The position numbers were made by a program, and so were the translations under genes. Under the pieces are notes generated by a model, which saw only the letters and a program-made list of their open reading frames with translations, was not told the origin of the DNA and searched no databases. Positions 1 to 6,148 of a stretch of 10,099 nt of DNA are shown here, in pieces. This DNA comes from DATEMK01 sp035275625. GTDB lineage: Bacteria; Bacteroidota; Bacteroidia; AKYH767-A; OLB10. The DNA is taken from assembly GCA_035275625.1 (NCBI GenBank), contig DATEMK010000611.1, positions 1 through 10,099 of the forward strand, written 5' to 3'. The stretch's first letter is position 1, and each line of letters opens with the position of its first letter.

Positions 1-382
1 CCGTAATATATAAATTTTTAATCATATACCCGAGTAATGGCGCTTTGATCAATTCAGCCTTCGCTAAAAAACGAAAAGTATTTTTACAGGATACGGCAAG
101 CAAAGGAATGTCCATCTGTGAGCGATGGTTTGAAACAAAAACATACGTTTCATTGATATCAATTAATTCTTTGCCTTTTATTTTTGGTTTCGCAATAAAA
201 ATTACAAACAGCAGGTTCGCCCAGAACCGGGTGAGGCGGTGAGCCACATGGGGAGCTTTTTCTTTATTCCAAAAATTAAATACGAAAACATAAAAGGGAA
301 TCATTATAAAAAAGGAAAGAATAAATAAAGTCCCTGAATAGATGGTGAAAATAATTTTGAGTGCCTTCAAAAAATAATTCAT
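1..382 (-). CDS. 1-acyl-sn-glycerol-3-phosphate acyltransferase (PlsC/LPLAT family), 5' part only
   Basis: This open frame runs from an ATG at 382-380 to the left edge (127 codons plus one base), so the C-terminal half is missing. It would transfer an acyl chain to lysophosphatidic acid, or a related lysolipid, at the inner membrane during phospholipid synthesis. A hydrophobic segment covers residues about 9-36. The family's catalytic H-x4-D motif is present as NHRSQMD, with H86 and D91. It is followed by the usual FLAKAEL (residues 105-111) and a PLLG stretch (115-118). The later glycerol-phosphate-binding motif (FPEG-like) would lie beyond the edge. The gene is divergent from enolase and separated from it by 226 bases. 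Family assignment is firm from the motif block; the exact acceptor is not determined. The plus-strand frame at 45-242 is its shadow. Confidence 0.88.
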   Translation of the reverse strand, partial: MNYFLKALKIIFTIYSGTLFILSFFIMIPFYVFVFNFWNKEKAPHVAHRLTRFWANLLFVIFIAKPKIKGKELIDINETYVFVSNHRSQMDIPLLAVSCKNTFRFLAKAELIKAPLLGYMIKNLYIT

Positions 383-401
383 AAAGTAATTTTAGTGTGT
401 G

Positions 402-409
402 CAAATTAA
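402..409 (-). promoter_or_regulatory. Possible -7 element for the PlsC-type gene
   Basis: Read on the minus strand this is TTAATTTG, 7 of 8 matches to the Bacteroidota -7 consensus TAnnTTTG, 19 bases upstream of the acyltransferase ATG. No convincing TTG -33 element sits at the usual 19-21 base spacing, and the DNA is AT-rich, so a chance match is possible. Confidence 0.25.
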
Positions 410-481
410 CCCAAAATATTTTCCTTAAAAAAGTTAATTGTCAATTGTTACTCATTAACCGATAACGATTCACGGATAAAC

Positions 482-507
482 AAAATATTGGTTCAATCCA
501 ATTTTTT
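482..507. repeat. AT-rich inverted repeat between the divergent genes
   Basis: Two 10-base arms (482-491 and 498-507) pair around a 6-base loop: AAAA, a T/T mismatch, ATTGG, loop TTCAAT, CCAAT, T, TTTT. It resembles a weak terminator hairpin with a T run, or an operator palindrome. It lies 38 bases upstream of the enolase -7 element, where no transcript needs ending unless plsC or eno is read through from outside. The function is unknown. Confidence 0.3.
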
Positions 508-544
508 AATACTCCCGTATATTTCTTAAAATGAATATTAAAAT

Positions 545-552
545 TAACTTTG
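545..552 (+). promoter_or_regulatory. Enolase promoter, Bacteroidota -7 element
   Basis: TAACTTTG is a perfect match to the Bacteroidota primary-sigma consensus TAnnTTTG, and it is followed by GCATGCG. The -33 region (about 520-527) has only a weak TTTCTT. Transcription would start near 558-560, giving a leader of about 50 bases before the ATG at 609. The assignment rests on consensus and position only. Confidence 0.65.
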
Positions 553-590
553 CATGCGAAAAATCAAAAAACATTTTGAACGCGAAACCC

Positions 591-603
591 TTAAACCTTA
601 AAC
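591..603 (+). repeat. Heptamer repeat TTAAACC, about two copies, in the enolase leader
   Basis: TTAAACCTTAAAC forms almost two tandem copies of a 7-base unit, ending 5 bases before the enolase ATG. The same 13 bases occur upstream of the UbiD-family gene (4175-4187). There is no Shine-Dalgarno sequence here, so this tract occupies the place where a ribosome binding site would be expected. Confidence 0.5.
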
Positions 604-608
604 AATAG

Positions 609-1898
609 ATGAGTTCGATTGCACTTGTAAAAGCGCGGCAAATTCTTGATTCAAGAGGAAATCCTACTGTAGAAGTGGATGTTTATACTGAAAACGGCTA
701 TATGGGGCGGGCTGCCGTTCCCTCAGGAGCTTCCACTGGTGCACATGAAGCGGCAGAATTGCGTGACAACGATAAGAAAATATTTTCAGGCAAAGGCGTA
801 ACCAAAGCGGTTAATAATGTCAATACCGTAATTTTTGAAGAAATAAAAGGAATGTTGGTCTCCGATCAGAACCTGGTTGATGCTTCAATGATAAAATTAG
901 ATGGCACACCGAACAAAAGTAACTTGGGCGCTAATGCCATTCTTGGAGTTTCTCTTGCAGTTGCCAAAGCCGGTGCTGCAGAATCCGGTTTGCCTTTATA
1001 TCGCTACGTAGGCGGAGTGAATGCGAACGTGCTTCCTCTTCCGATGATGAATATTCTGAACGGTGGCGCTCACGCGGATAATTCTATAGATTTCCAGGAA
1101 TTCATGATCATGCCAGCAGGCGCTGAAACCTTTTCTGAAGCACTGAGAATGGGAACAGAAGTTTTTCATGCGCTTAAAAAAGTTTTGAAAGATAAAGGTC
1201 TTTCGACCAATGTTGGTGATGAAGGAGGTTTTGCACCTGATATAAAATCAAATGTTGAAGCGATTGAATTTGTACTTAAAGCAATTGAATCAGCAGGATA
1301 TAAACCCGGCAAAGATGTGTTCATAGCTTTGGATCCTGCCAGCACTGAATTTTACAATGCGGAAGAAAAACGTTATGTCTTTAAAAAGTCTACGGGAGAA
1401 AAACTTACCTCTTCTGAAATGGTTTCTTATTGGAAAGATTGGGTTTCAAAGTACCCGATTATTTCAATTGAGGATGGTCTTGCAGAAGACGACTGGGATG
1501 GCTGGAAAGAATTGACAAAAGCAATTGGAGATAAAGTTCAGATTGTAGGAGATGATTTATTTGTTACCAACGTAAAAAGATTGCAGCTGGGCATTGACCG
1601 GAAAACCGCTAACTCCATTCTTGTAAAAGTAAACCAGATAGGTTCGTTGACTGAAACCAGCAATGCAATTGATCTTGCAAACAGAAATTCATATACAGCA
1701 GTCATGAGTCACCGTTCGGGCGAAACGGAAGATTCAACAATTGCTGATCTTGCCGTAGCATTCAATACCGGGCAAATTAAAACAGGATCCGCCTCGCGTT
1801 CAGACCGGATCGCCAAATACAATCAATTACTGAGGATCGAGGAAATGCTTGGAGAAAATGCTGTATTTAACGGAAAAACATTTAAGTATATAAGATAA
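609..1898 (+). CDS. eno: Enolase (phosphopyruvate hydratase)
   Basis: Converts 2-phosphoglycerate to phosphoenolpyruvate in glycolysis, reversibly in gluconeogenesis, in the cytoplasm. The 429 residues match the family's usual length. The N-terminal lid loop SGASTG (39-44) is present, as are H155 and E164. The metal ligands fit at D242 (LDPAS), E288 (IEDG) and D315 (GDD). The catalytic residues fit at E205 (GDEGG) and K340 (LVKVNQ). The family signature SHRSGETEDS is at 367-376, and K391 follows. An in-frame TAG lies directly before the ATG, so this is the first possible ATG. A perfect -7 element lies 57 bases upstream. The next gene follows after 23 bases and may be co-transcribed. Nothing is missing or unusual. 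Confidence 0.99.
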   Translation: MSSIALVKARQILDSRGNPTVEVDVYTENGYMGRAAVPSGASTGAHEAAELRDNDKKIFSGKGVTKAVNNVNTVIFEEIKGMLVSDQNLVDASMIKLDGTPNKSNLGANAILGVSLAVAKAGAAESGLPLYRYVGGVNANVLPLPMMNILNGGAHADNSIDFQEFMIMPAGAETFSEALRMGTEVFHALKKVLKDKGLSTNVGDEGGFAPDIKSNVEAIEFVLKAIESAGYKPGKDVFIALDPASTEFYNAEEKRYVFKKSTGEKLTSSEMVSYWKDWVSKYPIISIEDGLAEDDWDGWKELTKAIGDKVQIVGDDLFVTNVKRLQLGIDRKTANSILVKVNQIGSLTETSNAIDLANRNSYTAVMSHRSGETEDSTIADLAVAFNTGQIKTGSASRSDRIAKYNQLLRIEEMLGENAVFNGKTFKYIR

Positions 1899-1921
1899 TT
1901 TTTTATTTTAATTTTTATAAA

Positions 1922-2230
1922 ATGGCTGAAGAAGTTTTACCTGGCAATGCCCCTGAGAATAATGAGGAAAATCAGCAACCCGAAGGAGGTGAACATCATC
2001 ACGGACGCAGAAGACGTGTTCGCAAAAGAATACGCATTAAGAAAAAAACAAACCCGAAGAAAAAACTTAAAAAGTTTGCTGAGAAAATCATCTGGGTAAT
2101 TATTATCATTGGATTTATTGCAACACTTGTTATAATGGTAAGGCAATTGAACATTGTTGATGAGAAAAATAAAAAAACAAAAACTACTTCTATGAATTCG
2201 TTTTCCTCATCACTTGAAAAGTTTAATTAA
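1922..2230 (+). CDS. Small basic single-pass membrane protein, function unknown
   Basis: I do not recognise this 102-residue protein. It has three sharply different parts. Residues 1-24 are acidic and rich in Asn, Gln and Glu. After a His triplet (25-27), residues 29-55 are extremely basic, almost all Arg and Lys with a short TNP break. Residues 56-73 form one strongly hydrophobic membrane segment rich in Ile and Val. The tail (74-102) is polar and Ser/Lys-rich. By the positive-inside rule the N-terminus should be cytoplasmic and the tail periplasmic. The basic arm could bind nucleic acid or acidic lipid heads, which is inference only. It lies 23 bases after enolase, probably in the same transcript. 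Many Bacteroidota have an FtsB/DivIC-like division protein after enolase, but no long coiled coil follows the membrane segment here. The contrast between an open frame of this composition and its shadow on the other strand favours the plus strand. Confidence 0.8.
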   Translation: MAEEVLPGNAPENNEENQQPEGGEHHHGRRRRVRKRIRIKKKTNPKKKLKKFAEKIIWVIIIIGFIATLVIMVRQLNIVDEKNKKTKTTSMNSFSSSLEKFN

Positions 2231-2260
2231 CCCTGGGATTGGATTTAACATTTAATGGGC

Positions 2261-2291
2261 TTGCAGATTGTTTTAGTAATTCTTAATTTCG
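2261..2291 (+). promoter_or_regulatory. Possible citrate synthase promoter
   Basis: TTG (2261-2263) and TAATTTCG (2284-2291, 7 of 8 to TAnnTTTG) are spaced by 20 bases, as expected for Bacteroidota -33 and -7 elements. This would give a leader of about 50 bases. A competing -7 candidate, TAACTTTA (2321-2328, also 7 of 8), is closer to the ATG and would give a very short leader. I cannot decide between them from sequence. Confidence 0.4.
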
Positions 2292-2348
2292 CAAACCGAA
2301 AATTTATTACTACCCTTTAATAACTTTATCGGCAGTTTAATTTTTAAA

Positions 2349-3662
2349 ATGGACAAGATAAAAGAAAAATTTGCCAAAAAAGCGTTGCCTCTTGCTGACA
2401 ATATCAAGCAATTTGTAAAAGAGCATGGCAACCATGTCCTTGGTTCCTACACTGTTGAGCAGGTGTACCAGGGAATGAAAGGTATGATCGGCATGGTTAC
2501 CGAAACCTCCAAGCTGGACCCCGAAGAAGGTATTCGATTCAGGGGATACTCCATTCCTGAATTAAGAGAAAAGCTTCCGCGTGGTAAAGGCGGAGAAAAT
2601 TTGCCGGAAGGTATTTTTTATTTGTTGCTTATCGGTGAGCTTCCCACTGAACAGGATGCAAACGAAGTGAGCAATCAATGGGCGCGCAGAAGCCATGTTC
2701 CCAAGCATGTGCTGGATATGCTGGACATGCTTCCCAAGCATACTCACCCGATGACACAGCTAAGCATGGCAATTCTTGCTATGCAGACCGAATCAAACTT
2801 TTCTGCAGAATACCGGAAAGGAATTAATAAAAAAAATTATTGGGATCCGATGTACGAAGATGTCATGAATCTTATTGCGCGTCTTCCACGGGTAGCTTCT
2901 TACATTTATCGTAAAACATATAAGAACAGTGAGCATATCGAGCCTGATCCGAAGTTAGACTGGGGAGCGAATTTTTCTCACATGTTAGGTTATGACGATG
3001 AAAACATGAAAGCGCTGATGCGCCTTTATCTAACCATTCACGTAGATCACGAAGGCGGAAATGTTTCCGCACATGCCACCCATCTTGTCGGGTCAGCTCT
3101 GAGTGATGCTTATCTTTCGTTGTCAGCAGGCATGAACGGGCTTGCGGGCCCCTTGCATGGCCTGGCTGCGCAGGAAGTTGCAAGATGGATTTTGGAATTA
3201 AGAAAAAAATATAATGGTGTTCCTTCCCGCGATCAGTTAGCTGAGTATATTCAAAAAACACTGGCTGAGGGAAAAGTGGTGCCTGGTTATGGTCATGCTG
3301 TTTTACGCAAGACAGATCCCCGCTATATTGCACAACAGGAATTTGCCAAGAAAAATCTTGCCGATGATGAGCTGTTCAAAATTGTGCAATTGATTTATGA
3401 AGTTACTCCTGAAATTTTAAAAGCCACCGGAAAAATTAAAAATCCATGGCCCAATGTAGATGCACATTCAGGTATTCTGCTCATGCATTATGGACTGGTG
3501 GAGTATGATTTTTTTACAGTGCTTTTTGGTGTTTCAAGAGCTATCGGTGTACTTACATCATTACTTTGGGACCGGGCTTTGGGCGTATCTATTGAAAGGC
3601 CAAGTTCTGTCACTACAGAATGGATGAAAGCGCAAGTGGAAAAAAGTGCAACCAAAGTTTAA
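2349..3662 (+). CDS. gltA: Citrate synthase, mitochondrial-like (type I) form
   Basis: Condenses acetyl-CoA and oxaloacetate to citrate, the first step of the TCA cycle, in the cytoplasm. The 437 residues carry the full catalytic set: H270 (GPLHGLA), H316 (GYGHAVLR) and D371 (NVDAHSG). They correspond to pig heart enzyme H274, H320 and D375, each shifted by four. Substrate-binding H234 (HVDHEGG), R325, R397 and R417 show the same offset of four. The blocks VVPGYGHAVLRKTDPRY and KNPWPNVDAHSG are almost identical to animal mitochondrial enzymes, unlike E. coli GltA, an NADH-sensitive hexamer. By family this form is a dimer without NADH control, which is inferred and not shown here. The ATG at 2349 is preceded by AT-rich DNA without a clear ribosome site. 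A small secreted-protein gene follows after 46 bases. The 153-codon minus-strand frame inside it is a shadow. Confidence 0.98.
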   Translation: MDKIKEKFAKKALPLADNIKQFVKEHGNHVLGSYTVEQVYQGMKGMIGMVTETSKLDPEEGIRFRGYSIPELREKLPRGKGGENLPEGIFYLLLIGELPTEQDANEVSNQWARRSHVPKHVLDMLDMLPKHTHPMTQLSMAILAMQTESNFSAEYRKGINKKNYWDPMYEDVMNLIARLPRVASYIYRKTYKNSEHIEPDPKLDWGANFSHMLGYDDENMKALMRLYLTIHVDHEGGNVSAHATHLVGSALSDAYLSLSAGMNGLAGPLHGLAAQEVARWILELRKKYNGVPSRDQLAEYIQKTLAEGKVVPGYGHAVLRKTDPRYIAQQEFAKKNLADDELFKIVQLIYEVTPEILKATGKIKNPWPNVDAHSGILLMHYGLVEYDFFTVLFGVSRAIGVLTSLLWDRALGVSIERPSSVTTEWMKAQVEKSATKV

Positions 3663-3708
3663 AGTTTTTTTATTTATCTTTTACGGAAACTAAAAAGGAT
3701 AATTACCC

Positions 3709-4137
3709 ATGGAAACAAAAAAACTTATTATCTGTTTATTCTTCTTATTTATCTCTTCAAAGACATTTGCGCAGGTAAACAATGATTCGGTTGTCAATAT
3801 CATTGATCCAATGGATAAAGAAAGATCGGATAGCCCAGGTATTCAATGGAGAAAAATTTCAAAAAAAGATCTGCTTGCCGTTAAACATATTGAAGAATTA
3901 CTTCCGGAGCATCCAACCGTAAAAAATGAAGTAGTATCCTGTAAAGTTACTTTCGATGGCGATAATGTTCCGTACTTTGAGTATGATATTAAAGGAAATG
4001 AATTCTCAGAAGCGGTGATTGGAAATATTGAAAAGTCTCCGGAAGGAACCAAAATAATGATTGAATTTATAAAAACATCTTTGCCTGATGGTAATACCCG
4101 GCTTTTAAACCCGGTTACTTTGTTACTGACAGAATAA
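3709..4137 (+). CDS. Small secreted protein resembling the GldM C-terminal domain
   Basis: A 142-residue protein with a Sec-type signal peptide: KK at residues 4-5, hydrophobic core 6-16, probable cleavage near the FAQ at 20-22. The mature part contains a stretch (about 48-142) that resembles the last domain of GldM, the type IX secretion/gliding motor protein. The similarity covers an ISKKDLLAVKHI start, a hydrophobic strand ending in SCKVTF (77-82), and an ending with G-T-K plus PDGNTRLL (126-133). GldM itself is over 500 residues with an N-terminal membrane helix, so this is a lone domain, not GldM. It may be an envelope protein that pairs with such machinery or simply shares the fold; this similarity is from memory and not searched. 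An AAAGGA ribosome site sits about 10 bases before the ATG. It lies 46 bases after citrate synthase and could be co-transcribed. Confidence 0.82.
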   Translation: METKKLIICLFFLFISSKTFAQVNNDSVVNIIDPMDKERSDSPGIQWRKISKKDLLAVKHIEELLPEHPTVKNEVVSCKVTFDGDNVPYFEYDIKGNEFSEAVIGNIEKSPEGTKIMIEFIKTSLPDGNTRLLNPVTLLLTE

Positions 4138-4174
4138 TATTATCCGATTTTAACTTCCCCGTCAACTATCCGGA

Positions 4175-4188
4175 TTAAACCTTAAACC
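4175..4188 (+). repeat. Heptamer repeat TTAAACC, two copies, upstream of the UbiD-family gene
   Basis: TTAAACCTTAAACC is two exact tandem copies of a 7-base unit, and its first 13 bases are identical to the tract in the enolase leader (591-603). It ends 12 bases before the -7 element TAACTTTG, so it occupies the -20 to -33 region of the putative promoter. Confidence 0.5.
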
Positions 4189-4200
4189 TTTTATTGTCTG

Positions 4201-4208
4201 TAACTTTG
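4201..4208 (+). promoter_or_regulatory. Promoter -7 element for the UbiD-family gene
   Basis: TAACTTTG is a perfect match to TAnnTTTG, identical to the enolase element. Transcription would begin near 4214-4216, only about 20 bases before the TTG start. This supports transcription separate from the gene upstream and sets a limit on how far upstream the coding start could be. Confidence 0.6.
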
Positions 4209-4233
4209 TAAAATATTTTTTACAAATTATATT

Positions 4234-6147
4234 TTGTCTTACAAAAATCTCAAACACTTTATTCAAACGCTCGAATCAGCAGGAGAACTTGTTCGCATAA
4301 CAGAATATGTGAACCCTCTTCTTGAAATTGCAGAGATCACAGACCGCATTTCAAAAAATTACGGTCCCGCTTTGCTTTTTGAAAATACAGGAACCGCTTT
4401 CCCATTGCTTATAAACAGCATGGGGACAGAAAAAAGAATGGCCATGGCTTTGGGAGTTGAAAAGCTGGACGATATTGCGCATGACATAGAAAAATTATTT
4501 AAGACGCTTACTTCGCCAAAGAATAATTTTTTAGATAAATTAAAAATGCTTCCCCAACTTGGTGAAATTGCATCGTGGATACCAAAAGAAATTTCCGGAC
4601 GGGGCGATTGCCAGCAAGTTGTTATGCAAAATCCGGACATTACTAAATTTCCTGTACTAAAATGCTGGCCCGAAGACGGAGGTCCTTTTCTCACACTTCC
4701 TGTTATCCAGACTAAGGATCCTAATACTGGAATACGAAACGTTGGACTTTACCGGATGCAGGTTTTTGAACCAACACTTACAGCTATGCATTGGCACCGG
4801 CATAAAGTTTCTGCAAGGCATTTTAATGAATACAAAAAGCTCGGAATTAAAATGCCGGTTGTCATTTCACTTGGTGGCGATCCTGTCTATACGTATGCTG
4901 CCACTGCTCCGCTGCCTGACGGTGTTGATGAATTTATGCTTGCAGGATTTATCCGTAAAAAGAAAGTGGAGCTTGTAAAATGTCTGACTCAGGAAATGTT
5001 TGTTCCCGCTGATGCTGATATTATAATTGAAGGATATATTGATTCCAATGAAGAATTTATTTTAGAAGGACCTTTCGGTGATCACACGGGCTATTATTCG
5101 CTGGCTGATTATTACCCGCGTTTTCATATCACTGCAATCACTCACAGGAAAGATGCGATCTATCCGGCAACGATAGTTGGAATCCCGCCACAGGAAGATG
5201 CCTGGATAGGAAAAGCCACTGAACGGATTTTTCTTGCCCCTATAAAAATGACAATGGTTCCCGAAATTGTTGATATGGTATTGCCTGTTGAAGGAGTATT
5301 TCACAACCTTGTGATAGTTAAAATCAACAAAGAATATCCCGGGCAAGCCATCAAAGTGATGAATTCATTGTGGGGAGCCGGGCAGATGATGTTTACAAAA
5401 ATGATGGTTGTAGTGGATGGCGATGTAAATATTCAAAATAATACAGAAGTTGCAAAATATATTTCTGAAAATGTAAATCCCTCTGCAGATATAATTTTTA
5501 CGCAGGGTCCGACTGATGTATTAGATCATTCCTGCTCACGAATGGCATTTGGAGGAAAAATGGGAATTGATGCTACAAAGAAGTTTCCCGAAGAAATTAT
5601 TCAGAAGGCTGAAGACAGAAGGCAGAAGGCAGAAGACAATCAACTTCAAATTTCAAACATTAAAGTAATTTTTCCAGAAATTAAAGATGTAAATACATCT
5701 CTTCTCGAATCAGGAATTTCACTTGTTTTCATCGCTGTTGAAAAGAAGAGGAAGAATCATTTGAAAGAATTAACTGAACAACTTTTTTCATTGGAAGAAT
5801 TTAGACAGGTAAAGGTTTTGATTTATCTTGATCACACAATTGACATCATTGATATTGCAGATGCTGTCTGGCGATTTTCAAATAACGTTGATCCTAAAAG
5901 AGACCATTTTGTTTTTGAAAATAAGGGTATTAAATCTTCTTCCCACATCGCTTTTGACGGAACAAGAAAAACAAAAGACCTGGATGGTTTTGAACGTGAT
6001 TGGCCCAACATACTTGCTTCTGATGAAGCAACCATAAAAAGGGTGGATGAAATCTGGGATAAACTTGGTTTAGGAAAATTTATTTCTTCTCCGTCTTTGA
6101 AATACAGAAAGCAGCTTTACAAAGGAGGAGCAATCGCACAAAACTAA
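4234..6147 (+). CDS. UbiD-family (prenylated-FMN) decarboxylase, extended form with a TTG start
   Basis: By family this enzyme decarboxylates an aromatic or unsaturated acid using prenylated FMN, Mn2+ and K+. In a menaquinone maker, a role in quinone synthesis is the likely but unproven job. The N-terminus (SYKNLKHFIQTLESAGELVR) fits the family exactly from the TTG at 4234; no in-frame ATG lies upstream before the TAA at 4201-4203. Key residues include N169 and R174 (RNVGLYRMQ), the His cluster MHWHRH (185-190), E278 (LEGPFGDHTGYY), and E321 and E330 (PPQED...ATER). At 637 residues it is longer than E. coli UbiD (497). The extra part follows residue 450: a 7-base-repeat-encoded linker (457-468) and then a segment (about 526-590) that looks like a diverged copy of residues 390-450. 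No UbiX flavin prenyltransferase is in the window. The stop codon is one base from the stop of the opposing gene. Confidence 0.93.
   Translation: MSYKNLKHFIQTLESAGELVRITEYVNPLLEIAEITDRISKNYGPALLFENTGTAFPLLINSMGTEKRMAMALGVEKLDDIAHDIEKLFKTLTSPKNNFLDKLKMLPQLGEIASWIPKEISGRGDCQQVVMQNPDITKFPVLKCWPEDGGPFLTLPVIQTKDPNTGIRNVGLYRMQVFEPTLTAMHWHRHKVSARHFNEYKKLGIKMPVVISLGGDPVYTYAATAPLPDGVDEFMLAGFIRKKKVELVKCLTQEMFVPADADIIIEGYIDSNEEFILEGPFGDHTGYYSLADYYPRFHITAITHRKDAIYPATIVGIPPQEDAWIGKATERIFLAPIKMTMVPEIVDMVLPVEGVFHNLVIVKINKEYPGQAIKVMNSLWGAGQMMFTKMMVVVDGDVNIQNNTEVAKYISENVNPSADIIFTQGPTDVLDHSCSRMAFGGKMGIDATKKFPEEIIQKAEDRRQKAEDNQLQISNIKVIFPEIKDVNTSLLESGISLVFIAVEKKRKNHLKELTEQLFSLEEFRQVKVLIYLDHTIDIIDIADAVWRFSNNVDPKRDHFVFENKGIKSSSHIAFDGTRKTKDLDGFERDWPNILASDEATIKRVDEIWDKLGLGKFISSPSLKYRKQLYKGGAIAQN
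5602..5636 (+). repeat. Five copies of a heptamer, consensus CAGAAGR, inside the UbiD-family gene
   Basis: The units are CAGAAGG, CTGAAGA, CAGAAGG, CAGAAGG and CAGAAGA. They encode Q457 onwards as a charged run (QKAEDRRQKAED), placed between the UbiD core and its extra C-terminal part. Because 7 is not a multiple of 3, gain or loss of one unit would shift the frame; gain or loss of three units would keep it. Confidence 0.75.
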
Positions 6148-6148
6148 A

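Noticed and set aside
45..242. Plus-strand 65-codon open frame at the left edge
   Set aside because: It is the opposite-strand shadow of the acyltransferase gene, which carries the H-x4-D motif in the minus frame.
1922..2230. FtsB/DivIC-like septum formation protein after enolase
   Set aside because: The position fits, but only about 29 polar residues follow the membrane segment and they show no heptad coiled coil.
2872..3333. Minus-strand 153-codon open frame inside citrate synthase
   Set aside because: It lies fully inside a gene with all catalytic residues intact, and its product has no recognisable domain or signal; it looks like a coding shadow.
3675..3682. Separate promoter (TATCTTTT) for the GldM-C-like gene
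   Set aside because: Seven of eight to the -7 consensus, but it lacks the final G and has no -33 partner; the 46-base gap is also compatible with read-through from citrate synthase.
4142..4175. Terminator between the GldM-C-like gene and the UbiD-family gene
   Set aside because: The only pairing found is ATCCG with CGGAT around a 24-base loop and with no T run directly after; too weak to call.
4359..4694. Minus-strand 111-codon open frame inside the UbiD-family gene
   Set aside because: Antisense to conserved UbiD sequence, with no recognisable features.
5602..5636. CRISPR-like or IS-end repeat
   Set aside because: The units are 7 bases, directly adjacent without spacers, and inside an open reading frame.
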